Below are positions 13,115 through 24,303 of a stretch of DNA of 64,000 bases, piece by piece. The notes under the pieces were generated by a model that saw only the letters and a program-made list of their open reading frames with translations, had not been told where the DNA came from and did not search any database. The position numbers and the translations under genes are program-made. Within the stretch, counting starts at the first letter, position 1. Each line of letters opens with the position of its first letter. The DNA comes from Rhodotorula mucilaginosa. Taxonomy: Eukaryota; Basidiomycota; Microbotryomycetes; Sporidiobolales; Sporidiobolaceae. Location of the stretch: contig CP137866.1 of assembly GCA_034406715.1 (NCBI GenBank), positions 1,240,001 to 1,304,000 of the forward strand, given 5' to 3'.

Positions 13115-14452
13115 TCTCGGGGAGGAGTGGTCGGTCGAGCTGGACGCGTTTGTTCTCTGTATTCCGAGAGTGTCAAAGTCTGTCCGAGTAACAAGTGCGA
13201 GAGGTCGAGTCGACGAGTCGAGGTTCAAGAGCCAACGAACGCCAGAGACGCGACTCTCTCAAGGGTTTACAGTCGACTGTTCCGTGAGCCGGTCGACCAT
13301 ACGGTACGCAAGGTAGAGTCGCTGTCCAGTCGGCCCTGCTCGTCGCCCGCTTGCTACTCTTCGTCCCGCTCAGGCCTGTCGTTCTCACCGCTCGCGCCAA
13401 CGTTCTCCAACGGCTCGACCGCCTTCCGCCGCTGGCTCCCTCCCTTGACGTACAGAAGCGAGATCGATGCTCGACGCGTCTTGATTGCTTCTCGACCTTC
13501 CGTCGGGGCAAGTGCGGCGTCCAGCTTCCATGCTCGCCAGCGATTCTGCGCATCGCTTTGCCGGGGGGTTACTGTAAGATCTGCCGGCGGAATTGGGTCT
13601 CTGCCAGGCCGAACCGCCGCGCCTCGCTACTGCATACGTAAGACTATGAGCACTGCCAATTCCGCATTGACGACCGGCGTCGGATCGAGTAGGCGCGCGC
13701 TCGCAGAGTCGCCGTTCCTTCGTGTCGCCTTTTGCTACGAAATGCCCTCACCAGTGCTCAATACCTGCGCTACGGTCGCATCGGCTGAACTACCTATTTT
13801 CGACTTGCCTGTGTGGCCGCCATGACAGATGAATGCGTGCGCGGCACCTTTGGCCCTAGGTGCTCAACCTGCTCAGAAGTGAATTCTTCCAAAGTGGTCC
13901 CGTGATTAGAGGAGGCGGATTTCCCAGTTGACCTGTAATCGGACAGCACACGGCACATGATTACGCTGTAGAAAGCCCACATTGCCTCCTCGCCCTCGCG
14001 AAAAGTCGAACCGGAAAAAAAGTCAACGTTCGCAGGGAAAGGCTGTTGTCCGTCTCCTTCTTCCTACCACCACCTCCGACTGTTCTTTGGTACGTGGGAC
14101 AGATGCATTTGAGCACGTTTGACATGCTCCATTTCCCCGCCGTTCTGCCAACAGCGCTTTGGAGCGACTCGAAGCCAGGCGCTCCTCATCAGCGGCTGTC
14201 ATCGGATCAGCCAGTCGGGGACGGCCCATGTCCACAGCAGCTCCTTCGAGGGCGCGGAATGGCGGGACAGACTCGAATCAATCCTGGATGCCCTATGCGC
14301 GCAATCGCAGGCTTATCGCAGGGGCGAGAGGGCGAGCTTGGCATAGAGTCAACGTTGACTCCACCTCGCCGACACACGTCTCGTCTTGACACGGCACGCC
14401 AGCTGACCCGCGAGTGCATGCTGTCCAACAGTCGTAACACAATTCATACCCA
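13115..14452. other. Divergent intergenic region between myosin V and ARG4
   Basis: A gene-free 1338-base stretch feeding two divergent genes. No exon could be supported: open frames here are fragmentary, lack plausible splice-linked partners and do not resemble any family I know. The notable element is the 16-base palindrome at 14346..14361, listed separately. Confidence 0.6.
14346..14361. promoter_or_regulatory. Palindromic GAGTCA/TGACTC site upstream of ARG4
   Basis: The sequence GAGTCAACGTTGACTC is a perfect inverted repeat lying about 92 bases before the ARG4 start codon. Each arm contains the TGACTC core recognised by the Gcn4/Cpc1 family of bZIP regulators, which activate amino-acid biosynthesis genes in fungi. 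Its position before an arginine biosynthesis gene makes a general-amino-acid-control site likely, but binding is inferred. Confidence 0.6.
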
Positions 14453-16507
14453 ATGGCTGAGCAAATGGTACGTCTGTCCTGTTCTCGACAACGGACCCCC
14501 ACCGCCCCTCCGGAGGTTGACGACCGTTTCCCGTCAACCGACACGCAGGCACAGAAGCTCTGGGGAGGCCGGTTCACCACCGGTACCGACCCGCTGTAAG
14601 TCGGCTAGGCTTCTCCAAACGTCGTCCAAGCGGGCCAGGACTGACGCCCCTACCCTACCCTCGTCAGGATGTGGGAGTTCAACCAGTGCCTCTCGTACGA
14701 CAAGGCCCTCTACGCCGTCGACGTCGCCGGCTCGAAAGCCTACGCCCTCGCCCTCTCGAAGACTTCCCCTCCGATCCTGACCGCGCACGAGTTGTCCGAG
14801 ATCCACCGCGGTCTCGACCAAGTCCAGCAAGAGTGGGAGTCGAACCGGTTCGAGATCAAGCCCGACGACGAAGACATCCACACGGCCAACGAACGTCGGT
14901 TGAGCGAGATCATTGGCAAGGATATCGGGGGCAAGTTGCACACGGGAAGGAGTCGCAATGACCAGGTCGCGACCGACATGCGCCTCTGGCTCATCCAGGA
15001 GGTCACGCGCGACATCGAGTGGCTCCAGGGTGTCATCGGAATCCTCACCGTCAAGGCAGAGGAGTGGATCGATCACCTCGCGGCCGGATTCACCCACTTG
15101 CAGGTGCGCAACATTGACGAGACTCAGAAAAACGCCTCGGCAGCATGCGATTCTCGGCGGCGCTAACCGTTTTTCGAGCGATTCCCATGTTGTGATGGCA
15201 GCGCGCTCAACCGATCCGGTTCTCTCACTTCCTCCTCGCTCACGCGCACTCGTTCGCCGGCGACCTCGACCGATTCCGGGACCTCCTTCCGTAAGTGCTT
15301 CGCCTCCTGCTCCTCGGAGCGTGATGTTCTTTCCCGCTCACATTTTCTCCTCATTCTCCCCCTTGTCTCTAGGCGTGTCTCGATCCTCCCTCTCGGCTCT
15401 GGCGCCCTCGCCGGCAACCCCTTCTGCGTCGACCGCGAGTTGCTCCGTTCCGAACTCGGGTTTAACTCGATCGGCGGCAACTCGATGCAGGCGAGTTCTC
15501 CTTTCTCCCCCAGCGGAGTCCAAGGGAAGTTGACACCTTTTCCTCACCGCTGACGCTCTTGACACCTCACTACAGTCGGTCGCAGACCGGGACTTTGTCG
15601 CCGAGTACCTCTTCGCTTGCTCGCTCCTGATGGTGCACATTTCGCGATTCGCTGAGGACATTATCATCTACTCGTCGAGCGAGTTCAACTGGGTCGTCTG
15701 CGGTGACGCCTACTCGTACGTCTCAGCAGTGATCTCTCGTCGACCTTCTTGTACCGGGGAGGGTATACTGACCCAACGGGCGAGAGCGCCCCCGCAGGAC
15801 TGGCTCGTCCATCATGCCGCAGAAGAAGAACCCGGACGCGTGCGAGCTCCTCCGCGGCAAATCGGGCCGGACCGTCGGCCAGCTCACCGGCTTCTTGACG
15901 ACGCTCAAGGGTCTCCCGGCGACTTACAACAAGGACCTGCAAGAGAGTCAGGAACCGATGTTTGACGCCGCCGAGACGGTCGGTCGGAGTTTGCGGATCG
16001 TACAGGGTGTGATTTCGACTCTCAAGGTGAGTGGCGTCGGTTGATCCTCATTATTGACAAGATAGCGACGGTGGGCATGCTGACGCAAAATGGGTGTCTA
16101 GGTCTTCCCGGAGAACATGAAGAAGAGTCTGACTTCGGACATGCTCGCCACCGACCTGGCCGAGTACCTCGTCCGCCGCGGCGTACGTCCATTCCGAAAA
16201 TTGACCTGCCGCGTCACGAGCCCCTCACTTACTTGGCTGAGCTGTGACGCAGATCCCCTTCCGGGAGACTCACCACATCTCTGGCTCGTGCATCCGCCTC
16301 TCGGAGGAACGCGGCGTCCCGCTGTCCGACCTCTCGCTCGACGACTTCAAGTCGGTCTCGCAGCACTTTGGCGACGACGTGCACGACGTGTTCAACTTTG
16401 AGACGAGCGTCGAGCGCCGGGACGCCAAGGGCGGCACGAGCCGTCGCGCCGTGCTCGAACAGATCGAGACGCTCAAGACGAAGCTCCTCAACTCGGCAAA
16501 GGCATGA
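14453..16507 (+). CDS. ARG4: Argininosuccinate lyase
   Basis: Last step of arginine synthesis: argininosuccinate to arginine plus fumarate, acting as a tetramer. Nine exons: 14453..14467, 14549..14595, 14668..15103, 15202..15290, 15373..15490, 15576..15715, 15798..16026, 16102..16182, 16253..16507, summing to 469 residues, the normal family length. Start [14 protein letters not shown] is typical. The fumarase/lyase signature [11 protein letters not shown] falls at residues 284-294, and [13 protein letters not shown] and [12 protein letters not shown] are also present. The first coding exon is only 15 bases. The fifth intron (15491..15575) begins with GC instead of GT; only that reading gives the conserved [11 protein letters not shown] join. 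A bZIP-type palindrome lies upstream. Confidence 0.98.
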
Positions 16508-16805
16508 AGAGCAGAATCGTTATCTCGCATGCACTCGAAAACGCCGTCTTCATAGAGTCTGAATTGCGACGTGAGGGTCAAATTGCAGCGAGAGGAGCGA
16601 GTTTGTGAGACAAGTTGCGCGCAACGAGGGCTTCTGAGACTGGTACAGGGTTAGATGAGCAGACAACAGGCCGAAAGGAACAAAAAAGGTCGCCAAAAGA
16701 AGGGAGGTGGAGACAGATACTAGTACAGATTCTGAAAACGAGTCCGGAAAGAGACGAGGGGAATCGATGAAACACGGGGGTGGATATAGGGGGCGGGGGA
16801 AGTGA

Positions 16806-19800
16806 TCACCACACTCGTTGACCAGCGATCGAGCTGCCGAAAGCGTCAGCGGGCGACGCCGTGCCGCCGTCGTCGTCACTGCTATCGCTGTCCTCCGACT
16901 CGGTCATTTCGCCTCGACCGCGCCGAGCACCCGGGAACTGACCACCCGCCATCGCCTGCAAGTACAGTCCGGTTCCGGTCGTGTGGCGGCGAGGGAGAGC
17001 GGCAGTACCAGCGTGGCGCTCTCGGGGAGGAGGATCGACGCCTGCGATGCGGCCGTTCGGGGGCGGCGAGCGCCGGCTTCCTCCGGTCGGCGCCGCGGCG
17101 GAAGTGTGGTTCGTGCGGTTGTTGTCCGTCTGCGTGCGCGTCACCCCCGGTGGAGGTGTCGGCGCTCCCGCTGGAGCTTGCTGCTGCTGCTGAGCGAGGT
17201 TCGTCGACGAGGCAGGCCGCGGCGGCAATTGCTCGCCGGGCATCATGGGTCGGCGTGGCGGCTGTCCGCCCAAGACGCGATTCCGAGTCTGACGCTCCCA
17301 AAGGAGGTTGCGTCGCAGCGACTCGCTCAACTCGGTGGCGAGCATGGCGCGGCGGGTCGTGCGCGGAGTTTGTGGCGGCGCGACCACTTCCTCGAGCTCG
17401 CGTTGCCGCCTCGCGAGCGCGGCTGCTGCCGCTCGTTGCGCCTCCGCTTCCGCCTGAGCTGCCGACGCAGCTGCGGCCTCCCGCTCGTCCTCGTCTTCGT
17501 CGGAGCTAGACTCGAGCTCGACGTGTTCGGGCTTGCCCTTGAGGAAGCTCTTTGTTCGCACGGTCTTTGGCGGCTGCTTGTCGCGACCGTCCGCCGAGCC
17601 GAGACCGTGTTGTGACGGTTGACGTCCGAGCATAGCCAGGGCGGGAGACGACTGGTGCTGCCGCCGCAGGAGGTCCAACGACGACCGCTTCCGTTCCGGT
17701 TCCTCGACGAACTGATCCGGGTGGAACAGCTGCGACAGCAATCCCGGCCGCTTGAGCTCGCCCGGTCCGCCGCCCCAATTGCTCGCGCTGCCGCTGACGG
17801 TCGCGGTCGAGGCGGTGCGTTGCAGGTCGCTCGGAGCGCGCTTGGCGAAAGCCGTCTTGGCATCGAACGCCTGGTTGCGGCCACCAGCACGCGTACCTGG
17901 TCGCGGCTCGTCCGACTCGGTCGAGTACTCGGATCCCCATCCGGACGAAGCGTCATCGTCGTCCGAATCGGATGCCCACTCATCCTCGTCGCCGCCGCCG
18001 TCGCCGTTGTCAGCCTCGGCAGCGGAAGCGGCCGGAGCTGCGGCTGGCGAAGCACTCTTCTGCTCCTCCTGCTTATCACCAGCCATGACGCGCTTGGCAG
18101 ACGGCGGCGTCACAATGACCCGCATCCCGCTCGAGCGAGATCTGCTCGAATGTTCTTCGTCCGAATCCGGACTCGAGATGAAGAAGATTTTCTTGCTCGC
18201 GCCCGGACCTTTCCTCCTGCCGTGCATCGCAGACGGTCCGGCGGAAGCATTCGATTGGTGGGAATGTGCGGTCGAGACGACGGACGAGGAGGGAACAGGC
18301 GGAGGCGATCTTGTGCTCGGCGGAGAGACAAGCGAGGAAGCCGGCGTCCGGCTTGGTTGCCTGGTCACGGGCGGTGATAGTGACACGGCTGCGTTCCGTG
18401 GCGGACTCGGCGCGAGCGCTGCGCTCCGGTTGGCTGGCGTAGGAGGCGGCGCGATGGCGCCCGGGCCGGGACGTGCATCGACCGACGTCGGCACGCACAC
18501 CGAAGGAGTCGGCTTGTCGAGCGAAGTCGGCGACGGCTCGAAACCCTTGACGAAGCTGGCAGGTCGGAACGACGCCGCGAGATCCGCCGTGCTCTGCGTC
18601 CGCTTGTGCAAGTTGACGTCGCTTCGGTTCCGCGATTCAGCCACCGCGAGCATCGCCGTTTCGGAAGGCGTGAGGGGCACGTCTGCGCCTTCTCGCGAGG
18701 GTGGAGAAGAGCTTGGCGATGCGGGTCGCGAGCGTCGAGTTCGAGGCAGGGCCGACATGGCCAAGTTTGAAGGGAATCGGCGGTGCAAGGCCGGAGTCGG
18801 CGCGGGGGGCTCGGTACTGCCTGAGGGCGCGGCGAACGTCGTCGAAGTCGATGCCGGAGCGGGCGAAGAGTTTGCGCGCGAGAGAGCGGGCGAGACGTCT
18901 GAACTCGTCCGTCGCGATCGCAACTTGGACGAGTTCTCGAGTTCGGCGGGGGAGAAGGTGGGCGAGGTCGGGGCCGAGGCGTGCCGGGACGCGCTGTTGA
19001 GACCGTCCGGCGCACTCGATCCGCGCGAACCGAGAGGGGGCTTGACAGGCGCAGTCGCTGCGGGCACGTCGCTCAAGCTTCGTGCTTTCCCAAAGGGCGG
19101 GATCTCGGGCATCCGCTGCAAGTCGGCGATCATGCGCTGCAGCGAGTTGCCGCTGATGATATGCAGCGGTCTCCCCTCGCGAGAGAACCCGCGTCGGGCG
19201 AGAGCGGGGCGGGCAACTCGATTGGACCCGTTGCCGTCGCCGCCGCAGGTCGAATCGGGCGAAGTGGGCGCAGTCGCGGCAGCCGCGGCTGGCACGGAGG
19301 TGGTCCGGGGTCGCGCGTGCACCTTGGACTGCGGCGACACCGACGACGAGCCCGTCGTGGCTGCCTTGCGCGCGAGTGTGGGCCTGCCTGCCCTCACGTG
19401 TCCGTCGCCGTCGCCGGACGCGTCGCGGTCTGCGTCTTCCCCGCTACTCACGCTCGACTCGCTGTCGGACGTCTCCTCCCACTCTGGATCGCTCCATTCT
19501 TCTGGCACAGCTGCCTGTGCGTCTCCGTTCTGCTTCGGAACCGCGTCTTCAAGGTCTGGATCGCGCCGGCCCGAGTCGAACCACAACCTCCACGAGAGGT
19601 TCTCGAGTCGGCGACCGTTCTGCAAGCTGTCCTTGCACCGCGTAAAGACTGCAGGTCATGGGACAATGTGAGCATGTCGTCCTGCAGGTGTGTGCCCTAG
19701 CCGTGCGACTGACCGGACCAGAGCTCTGCGAGACCGTCCGGGTCGATTTGGCCGATGGTGGCAAGCGAGTCTGGCGCGAGCGCGAGCACGTGGGTCGGCA

Positions 19801-19813
19801 GAGTGGCGTGCAT
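16806..19813 (-). CDS. Large disordered protein with fungal AreA-type GATA-like domain (PF08550-like)
   Basis: Two exons, 19714..19813 and 16806..19648, give 980 residues. The intron splits the only recognisable domain: joining them reads LAELWSVFTRCKDSLQNG then RRLENLSWRLW (residues about 29-56), the hallmark of the short region that Pfam calls the AreA GATA-like domain, found in AreA-related and other fungal regulators. The remaining 900 residues are Ser/Pro/Arg-rich and low in order, with acidic blocks (e.g. SSDEDEDERE) and a C-terminal end FGSSIAGQRVW. No GATA zinc finger (CxxC...CxxC) is present, so it is not itself a GATA factor. I chose the ATG at 19813; an in-frame upstream start to 19942 exists. 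Function is unknown; a nutrient-signalling role is only suggested by the domain. Confidence 0.82.
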
Positions 19814-21199
19814 CTCGTGCCTATGCACGGCACCAGAGGCCTGTATACGCCTCGCTGTGGGCGTGCGGGAGGCGGGCGCACCGGAGAATCGACAGTGGAC
19901 CGGGCTGGGCGGTGCCTGCGAGGGCGGTCTGGTGGCCCGCAATGAGCCGAGCGGAGGCCGAAGTGCGAGTGCGGGTGTCTCCGAGCCTTCTGTTGTAAGT
20001 TACTGGTTCTGATCGATTGTGATGAGTTTACTCAGAGCCGAATGAGTATAGAGCAGAGGTCGGGTACCTACAGTCGTGCGACGGCCTTGCCCCGACCGGT
20101 CCCAGGTCAGGTGGGGCGCGGTTCAAATTTAAGCGCGGCTGTCGAGGCGAGCCGGAGTTCTTGCGGAGGTCGCAGAGGTCGGGCCTTTTCTTTTCGGTCG
20201 TCCGCCTCTTCGAACGTTCGCGTCTGAGATATACTCAAGCGGGTTCGTTCCACTACGAGCTCGAAACACTCGAGTGAGCAGAACAGTTGTGGTTGAAAAT
20301 TGCCGGCCCGCGGTCGTCGTCTCGGCTTGTCCGCGGATCTTTCCAATCACGTGCACTCTTCCGCCGTCTTCCCGCCGTTCCTCCTCTCGACTCCTTTCCG
20401 AATCAGCGCGCGTACGCGCACGTCCTTGCCAAGAAGACCGCATTCAAAGACGCAACTCTTGGCATCCGACATGCATAGCCTCGCAGACGACGAACACCCC
20501 TGTCCGAGCCAGTCCACGGCGGACGAGCTCAATTGCTCTTTCGTACGTTCGCTTTCGGTTGCTGCTTGAAAGAGACCCCATCGAGGAGTCTCTGAACCGA
20601 ACAAGCGGCGAACTCCGCGCACCGAGGGGCCAGGAACGCTATGCATCCTGCGCCAACTTCCTAGCTTGCTTCCTGAGCGGCGTCCGGCTTGCTTCGACTC
20701 TTCAGCTTACGCACTCTCGGGTCCGGAGTGCGCACGTTCCATCCCCTTTCTACCTCGTCATTCGGGATTCCCTTCAGGTATATCGTACCTATGTAGCTGC
20801 CGCGCGCTGCAACCACCAACGAGTCGGCGTCCGGACTCAAAGAGTCAGCACGAAGCGTCTGCTGGCGGCGCCAACTTTTGGAGGTTCTGCCCGAGCTGCT
20901 TGCCTCCGTACAGGTACCGGAGCTCGCAAGGCTGAACACAGATGAATGACCTGCTCGCGAAGCCGCATTGCGACACCCTACAGTACTGTACAGCGACTGC
21001 TTTCTCCAGCGACACCCTCCGATAAGGCTCCTTATCGTGCCAGCCCCACGTGGGCCGCATGCAAACACGTCATCGGTTCAGAATTCGATTCGGCCGGGTC
21101 CGACTTGGGTCCGACGCTGCCGCTTTTCGAGAACAACAGCTCCTTGCCTGCGTCTCTGCGGTGTACAGAACCTCAACTGAACACGGAGAGCGCGCACCT
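19814..21199. other. Divergent intergenic region between GATA-like-domain gene and hydrolase gene
   Basis: This 1386-base stretch separates two divergent genes. Several open frames cross it (for example minus strand about 20661..21068) but none shows a family resemblance or a coherent spliced extension. It contains CCAAT directly followed by CACGTG at 20343..20353, an inverted GATAAG pair at 21021..21036 and a CCCACGTGGG palindrome at 21045..21054. Confidence 0.55.
21021..21054. promoter_or_regulatory. Inverted GATAAG pair plus CACGTG palindrome upstream of the hydrolase gene
   Basis: GATAAGGCTCCTTATC (21021..21036) holds two GATAAG sites facing each other with a four-base spacer, the preferred core of fungal GATA factors such as AreA/Nit2. 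Nine bases on, CCCACGTGGG (21045..21054) is a perfect E-box palindrome recognised by bHLH factors. Both lie 150-180 bases before the hydrolase start codon. Protein binding is inferred from motif knowledge. Confidence 0.5.
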
Positions 21200-24005
21200 A
21201 TGGCTCGCGACACGCTTTCCATAGCGGGGATCGCTGCCCATACGGCTCCGAAGGGCTTGTCCGGCTTCCTGAAATGGCTCGCCCACCGACGCAAGAACCG
21301 CAAGGACGGGATGCCACGCAAGGAGTTGACCTACGCCGAGGGGGTCGACATCGTCAAGGCGTTCCTCGAGTATGCTGCGACCCACGGCGTCGGCGAACTG
21401 CAGCGCTTTACCGCGAGCAAGGTACCCAGGTGCGTTCCGGTCCCGACAGGTGGTGTGACCAATGGCTGACTGACGCCTTCCCGTAGCGCAACATGGGTCA
21501 TCAAACAGACGGTACCCGTCTCCCAGGTCTCGATCAACGAAGCCGCGCACCTCTTGCGGAAGGCGCTCGCAGCCGATCCGAGAACGCTCGAACTTGTCGG
21601 CGGGAAGACGTGGTGGACCCTGCGCGGCAGAGCACTTTCAGGCGAATGGATCGAGGTGAGCGCAGGCAGTCCTCGCGACCGGAGCCCTGTTTGCGCGAGC
21701 TGACCTCGCCTCCCGGTGCCGCAGATGAAGAAAGACAAACAGAAAAGGGGCGTCAAGCCTCCCGATCGCGTACTCTTCTACTTGCATGGTACGCGGTATT
21801 CCTCAGAGTCCCCCGTGACTCGTTGATGCAAGCTGACCGGGTTTTTCCAACAGGCGGAGCGCATTTTTTCAGTTCGCGTTCGTCCCTGCCCGAACCGAGT
21901 GTCCTCGCCCATGTGAGCAGGGCTCGCTGACGACTTTGGCCTGTCGCAGTCGAGACGCACCGATATCAGATTGTTCGACACGCTCGGAAGCTTGGCGCGC
22001 GGGCATTCGCTCCGTCTCAGCGTACGCACCCTTTCGCGAATGACTCTATTGCGCCCGCGTCCGTCGCTAACGGAGCCTCGAAAAATCCAGGCCTCGCTCC
22101 CCAATACCCTTTCCCCTGCGCCTTGCATGACGCACTTGCATCATATCTGTTCCTCATCGACCCGCCACAAGACGGCACCGCTGCTCATGCGGCCATTCCG
22201 CCCGAAAAGATCATCCTCTCGGGCGACTCTGCCGGCGGTGGACTCGCGCTCTCGGTACGTCACTCACGTTGTCAGTAACGTTCAGGGTGACTGATCGCGT
22301 TGCTTCTGTCCAGCTGCTCATGGTCTTGCGGGATCTCGGACTGCCCATGCCTGCCGGAGCGACTCTCATCTCACCCTGGGTCGACCTCGCGCATTCTTTC
22401 CCGTCCGTGGGCGGTGAAGGGAAGGGTGACTACATCCCTGCCAACGGCTTCATCTATCGTCCGGACCTCGTCTGGCCGCCGCCGCCCGATCCGCGGAACG
22501 CGATCGAGCAGGTCCTTGTCGGAGAGGAAGAGATGGTCAAAGATGGAATGGACATCAAGATCCGGCTGGAGGAGCAGGTTCAGGTCAGCTCTTTAAGTTG
22601 CGCAGTTGGTTTGTGCTGTCCTGACCGATCCCCCGCAGATGTACTGCCACAACCAACTCCTCAACCATCCCCTCATCTCGCCCGTCAATGCCGGCTCTCT
22701 CGGAGGTCTGCCACCTCTCTACATCGTCAGTGCCGTTCCGGCACTTTGTTGTGTACGCACCTTTCTCACATCGTATCAAGCATCGCAGTGTTGCGGTGGA
22801 TCGGAGCTTCTCCGCGACGAAATCATGGTGAGGCTTACCTTTCGCTGGATTTTCACGAGTATGACAAACGACTGACGGATTGCCCCTACAGTACATCGCC
22901 CACAAAGCCGCGAATCCAAAGACCTACCCGCCGCCGCCGCGGATTCTCCAAGACTACCCGTCGCAGAAGGTGCAGCTCGAGGCGCATCTCCCTCCGACCA
23001 AGGTCCAGCTGCAAGTCTTTGATGGCGGGTGCCACGTTGCGACTACTCTCTCCATCACCAGCTTGGCCAAATACGTGAGCCCTCTATACCTTTGTTTCCA
23101 GCTTGTTAGAGTTAATTCTGAACCTATTCTCGCAGATGTTCCGAGGGGCCGCCAACGCCGGGCTTTACTTCCTGGCCGAGGCAGCCATGCGTGAGGCAGG
23201 ACCCCAGAAGATCCCTCGCACGTCGGCGGAATCGGCGAGGTCGCGACCTGCGACAGTCCACGATCCGAGTCCGTGGCAGGCGACCCCTCACTCGGCTGCA
23301 CTCGACCTGCCCTTGTCGGACGATTCGTCAGACAGCGAAGACTCTCAGTCGGACACGGTCTCGACCATTTCCACACGTACGGCAAATTCCGTCGTCGAGA
23401 ACGAAACGCCGGCGCGCGTGACTGCGACGGGACACTTGCCGGCTTTCTCTCACGCATCTCGCGCGGACCACGGCGCGGCTCACATGATCCGGCAGCGCGT
23501 CAGCATTCACGGTACCGTTCGCCCGCTTGAGCCGCCGAAGGAGCTGCCCGGATGCAACATGCGCCCGGAGGACATTGGTCGCTTGCACGCCGTCCCCGTC
23601 CGCAAATGGCTGAAGCAGCGACAAACCTGGGACGACCGGTACGCGAAAGACCTCGAGCACTGGCGTCAAGTCAAGCTCGCGGATCGCGCGAAAGCGGAGC
23701 AGAGCGCGTTCTTGCTCGGTCAGTTCCCCGGCGAGCGACCTCCGCTCGGGTCGGTGGCAGGATGGCACGACCGCGACTTGGCTCGCAAAGCCGCGAGCAG
23801 CGTCGACGAGGCGGTCGGCAAGAAGACTTCGGCGAGCATGGCGTTGGCGATGTGGACCAACATCTCGGGCAAACCGGACGAGGCCGTCGTCGGCGACAAC
23901 GAGACCAAAGTCGACGCGGTGGCGGACAAGTTGTCCAAGGTCGTCAGCTTGGGAGAGGGCAGGCGGTCGCGGTCCAGCTCTCGTGCTGCTGCCCCAACGT
24001 CGTAG
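21200..24005 (+). CDS. Alpha/beta hydrolase of the hormone-sensitive-lipase family, with long C-terminal extension
   Basis: Eleven exons (21200..21429, 21487..21655, 21725..21788, 21854..21877, 21950..22021, 22091..22254, 22314..22583, 22639..22725, 22789..22827, 22892..23074, 23136..24005) sum to 723 residues. Oxyanion-hole motif YLHGGAHFFSS spans two exon joins, one exon being only 24 bases. The nucleophile elbow is GDSAGGG; an acidic region GGSELLRDE and the likely catalytic histidine in DGGCHVATTL follow. The order HGG, GDSAG, acid, His is that of HSL-type carboxylesterases and lipases, which cleave acyl esters. After the fold the last exon adds about 270 residues of mostly charged, low-complexity sequence without a domain I know. 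Substrate (sterol ester, acylglycerol or other) cannot be told from sequence. Confidence 0.93.
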
Positions 24006-24303
24006 CCTTATGGCATCGGCTCAGCTTGGCCATCCCACGTACATGCGGACTCGACTGTGCATGTGGCGCAGACTGATAATCTGCCAAGCGGACACCACAT
24101 TTTCGCTGAAATATACCCATATCTGGTATCGCACGATTGCGAGTGTCTTGCGGAGTGGAGAACATACCACGGATTCACTCGAGCGCGAGCGTGCGCACGA
24201 GGACCCGATTCGGGTCACGAAGAGCAGCTCCACTTTCTGGCGACTTTGGCCTCTTTTCATCCAGACCCGTGGCATTGGCGCGGACGAGCACACGGCAGGG
24301 ATC

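Noticed and set aside
17752-19671. 639-codon plus-strand open frame opposite the GATA-like-domain gene
   Set aside because: Antisense shadow of a GC-rich coding exon; no recognisable sequence and no plausible flanking exons.
20040-20130. Possible tRNA gene, because of GGTTCAAAT near 20118
   Set aside because: No acceptor-stem complement or D-arm could be paired at tRNA spacing.
20661-21068. Minus-strand open frame in the hydrolase/GATA-like divergent region
   Set aside because: Partly coding-like but no domain, no spliced extension and it overlaps the likely regulatory sites; kept as intergenic.
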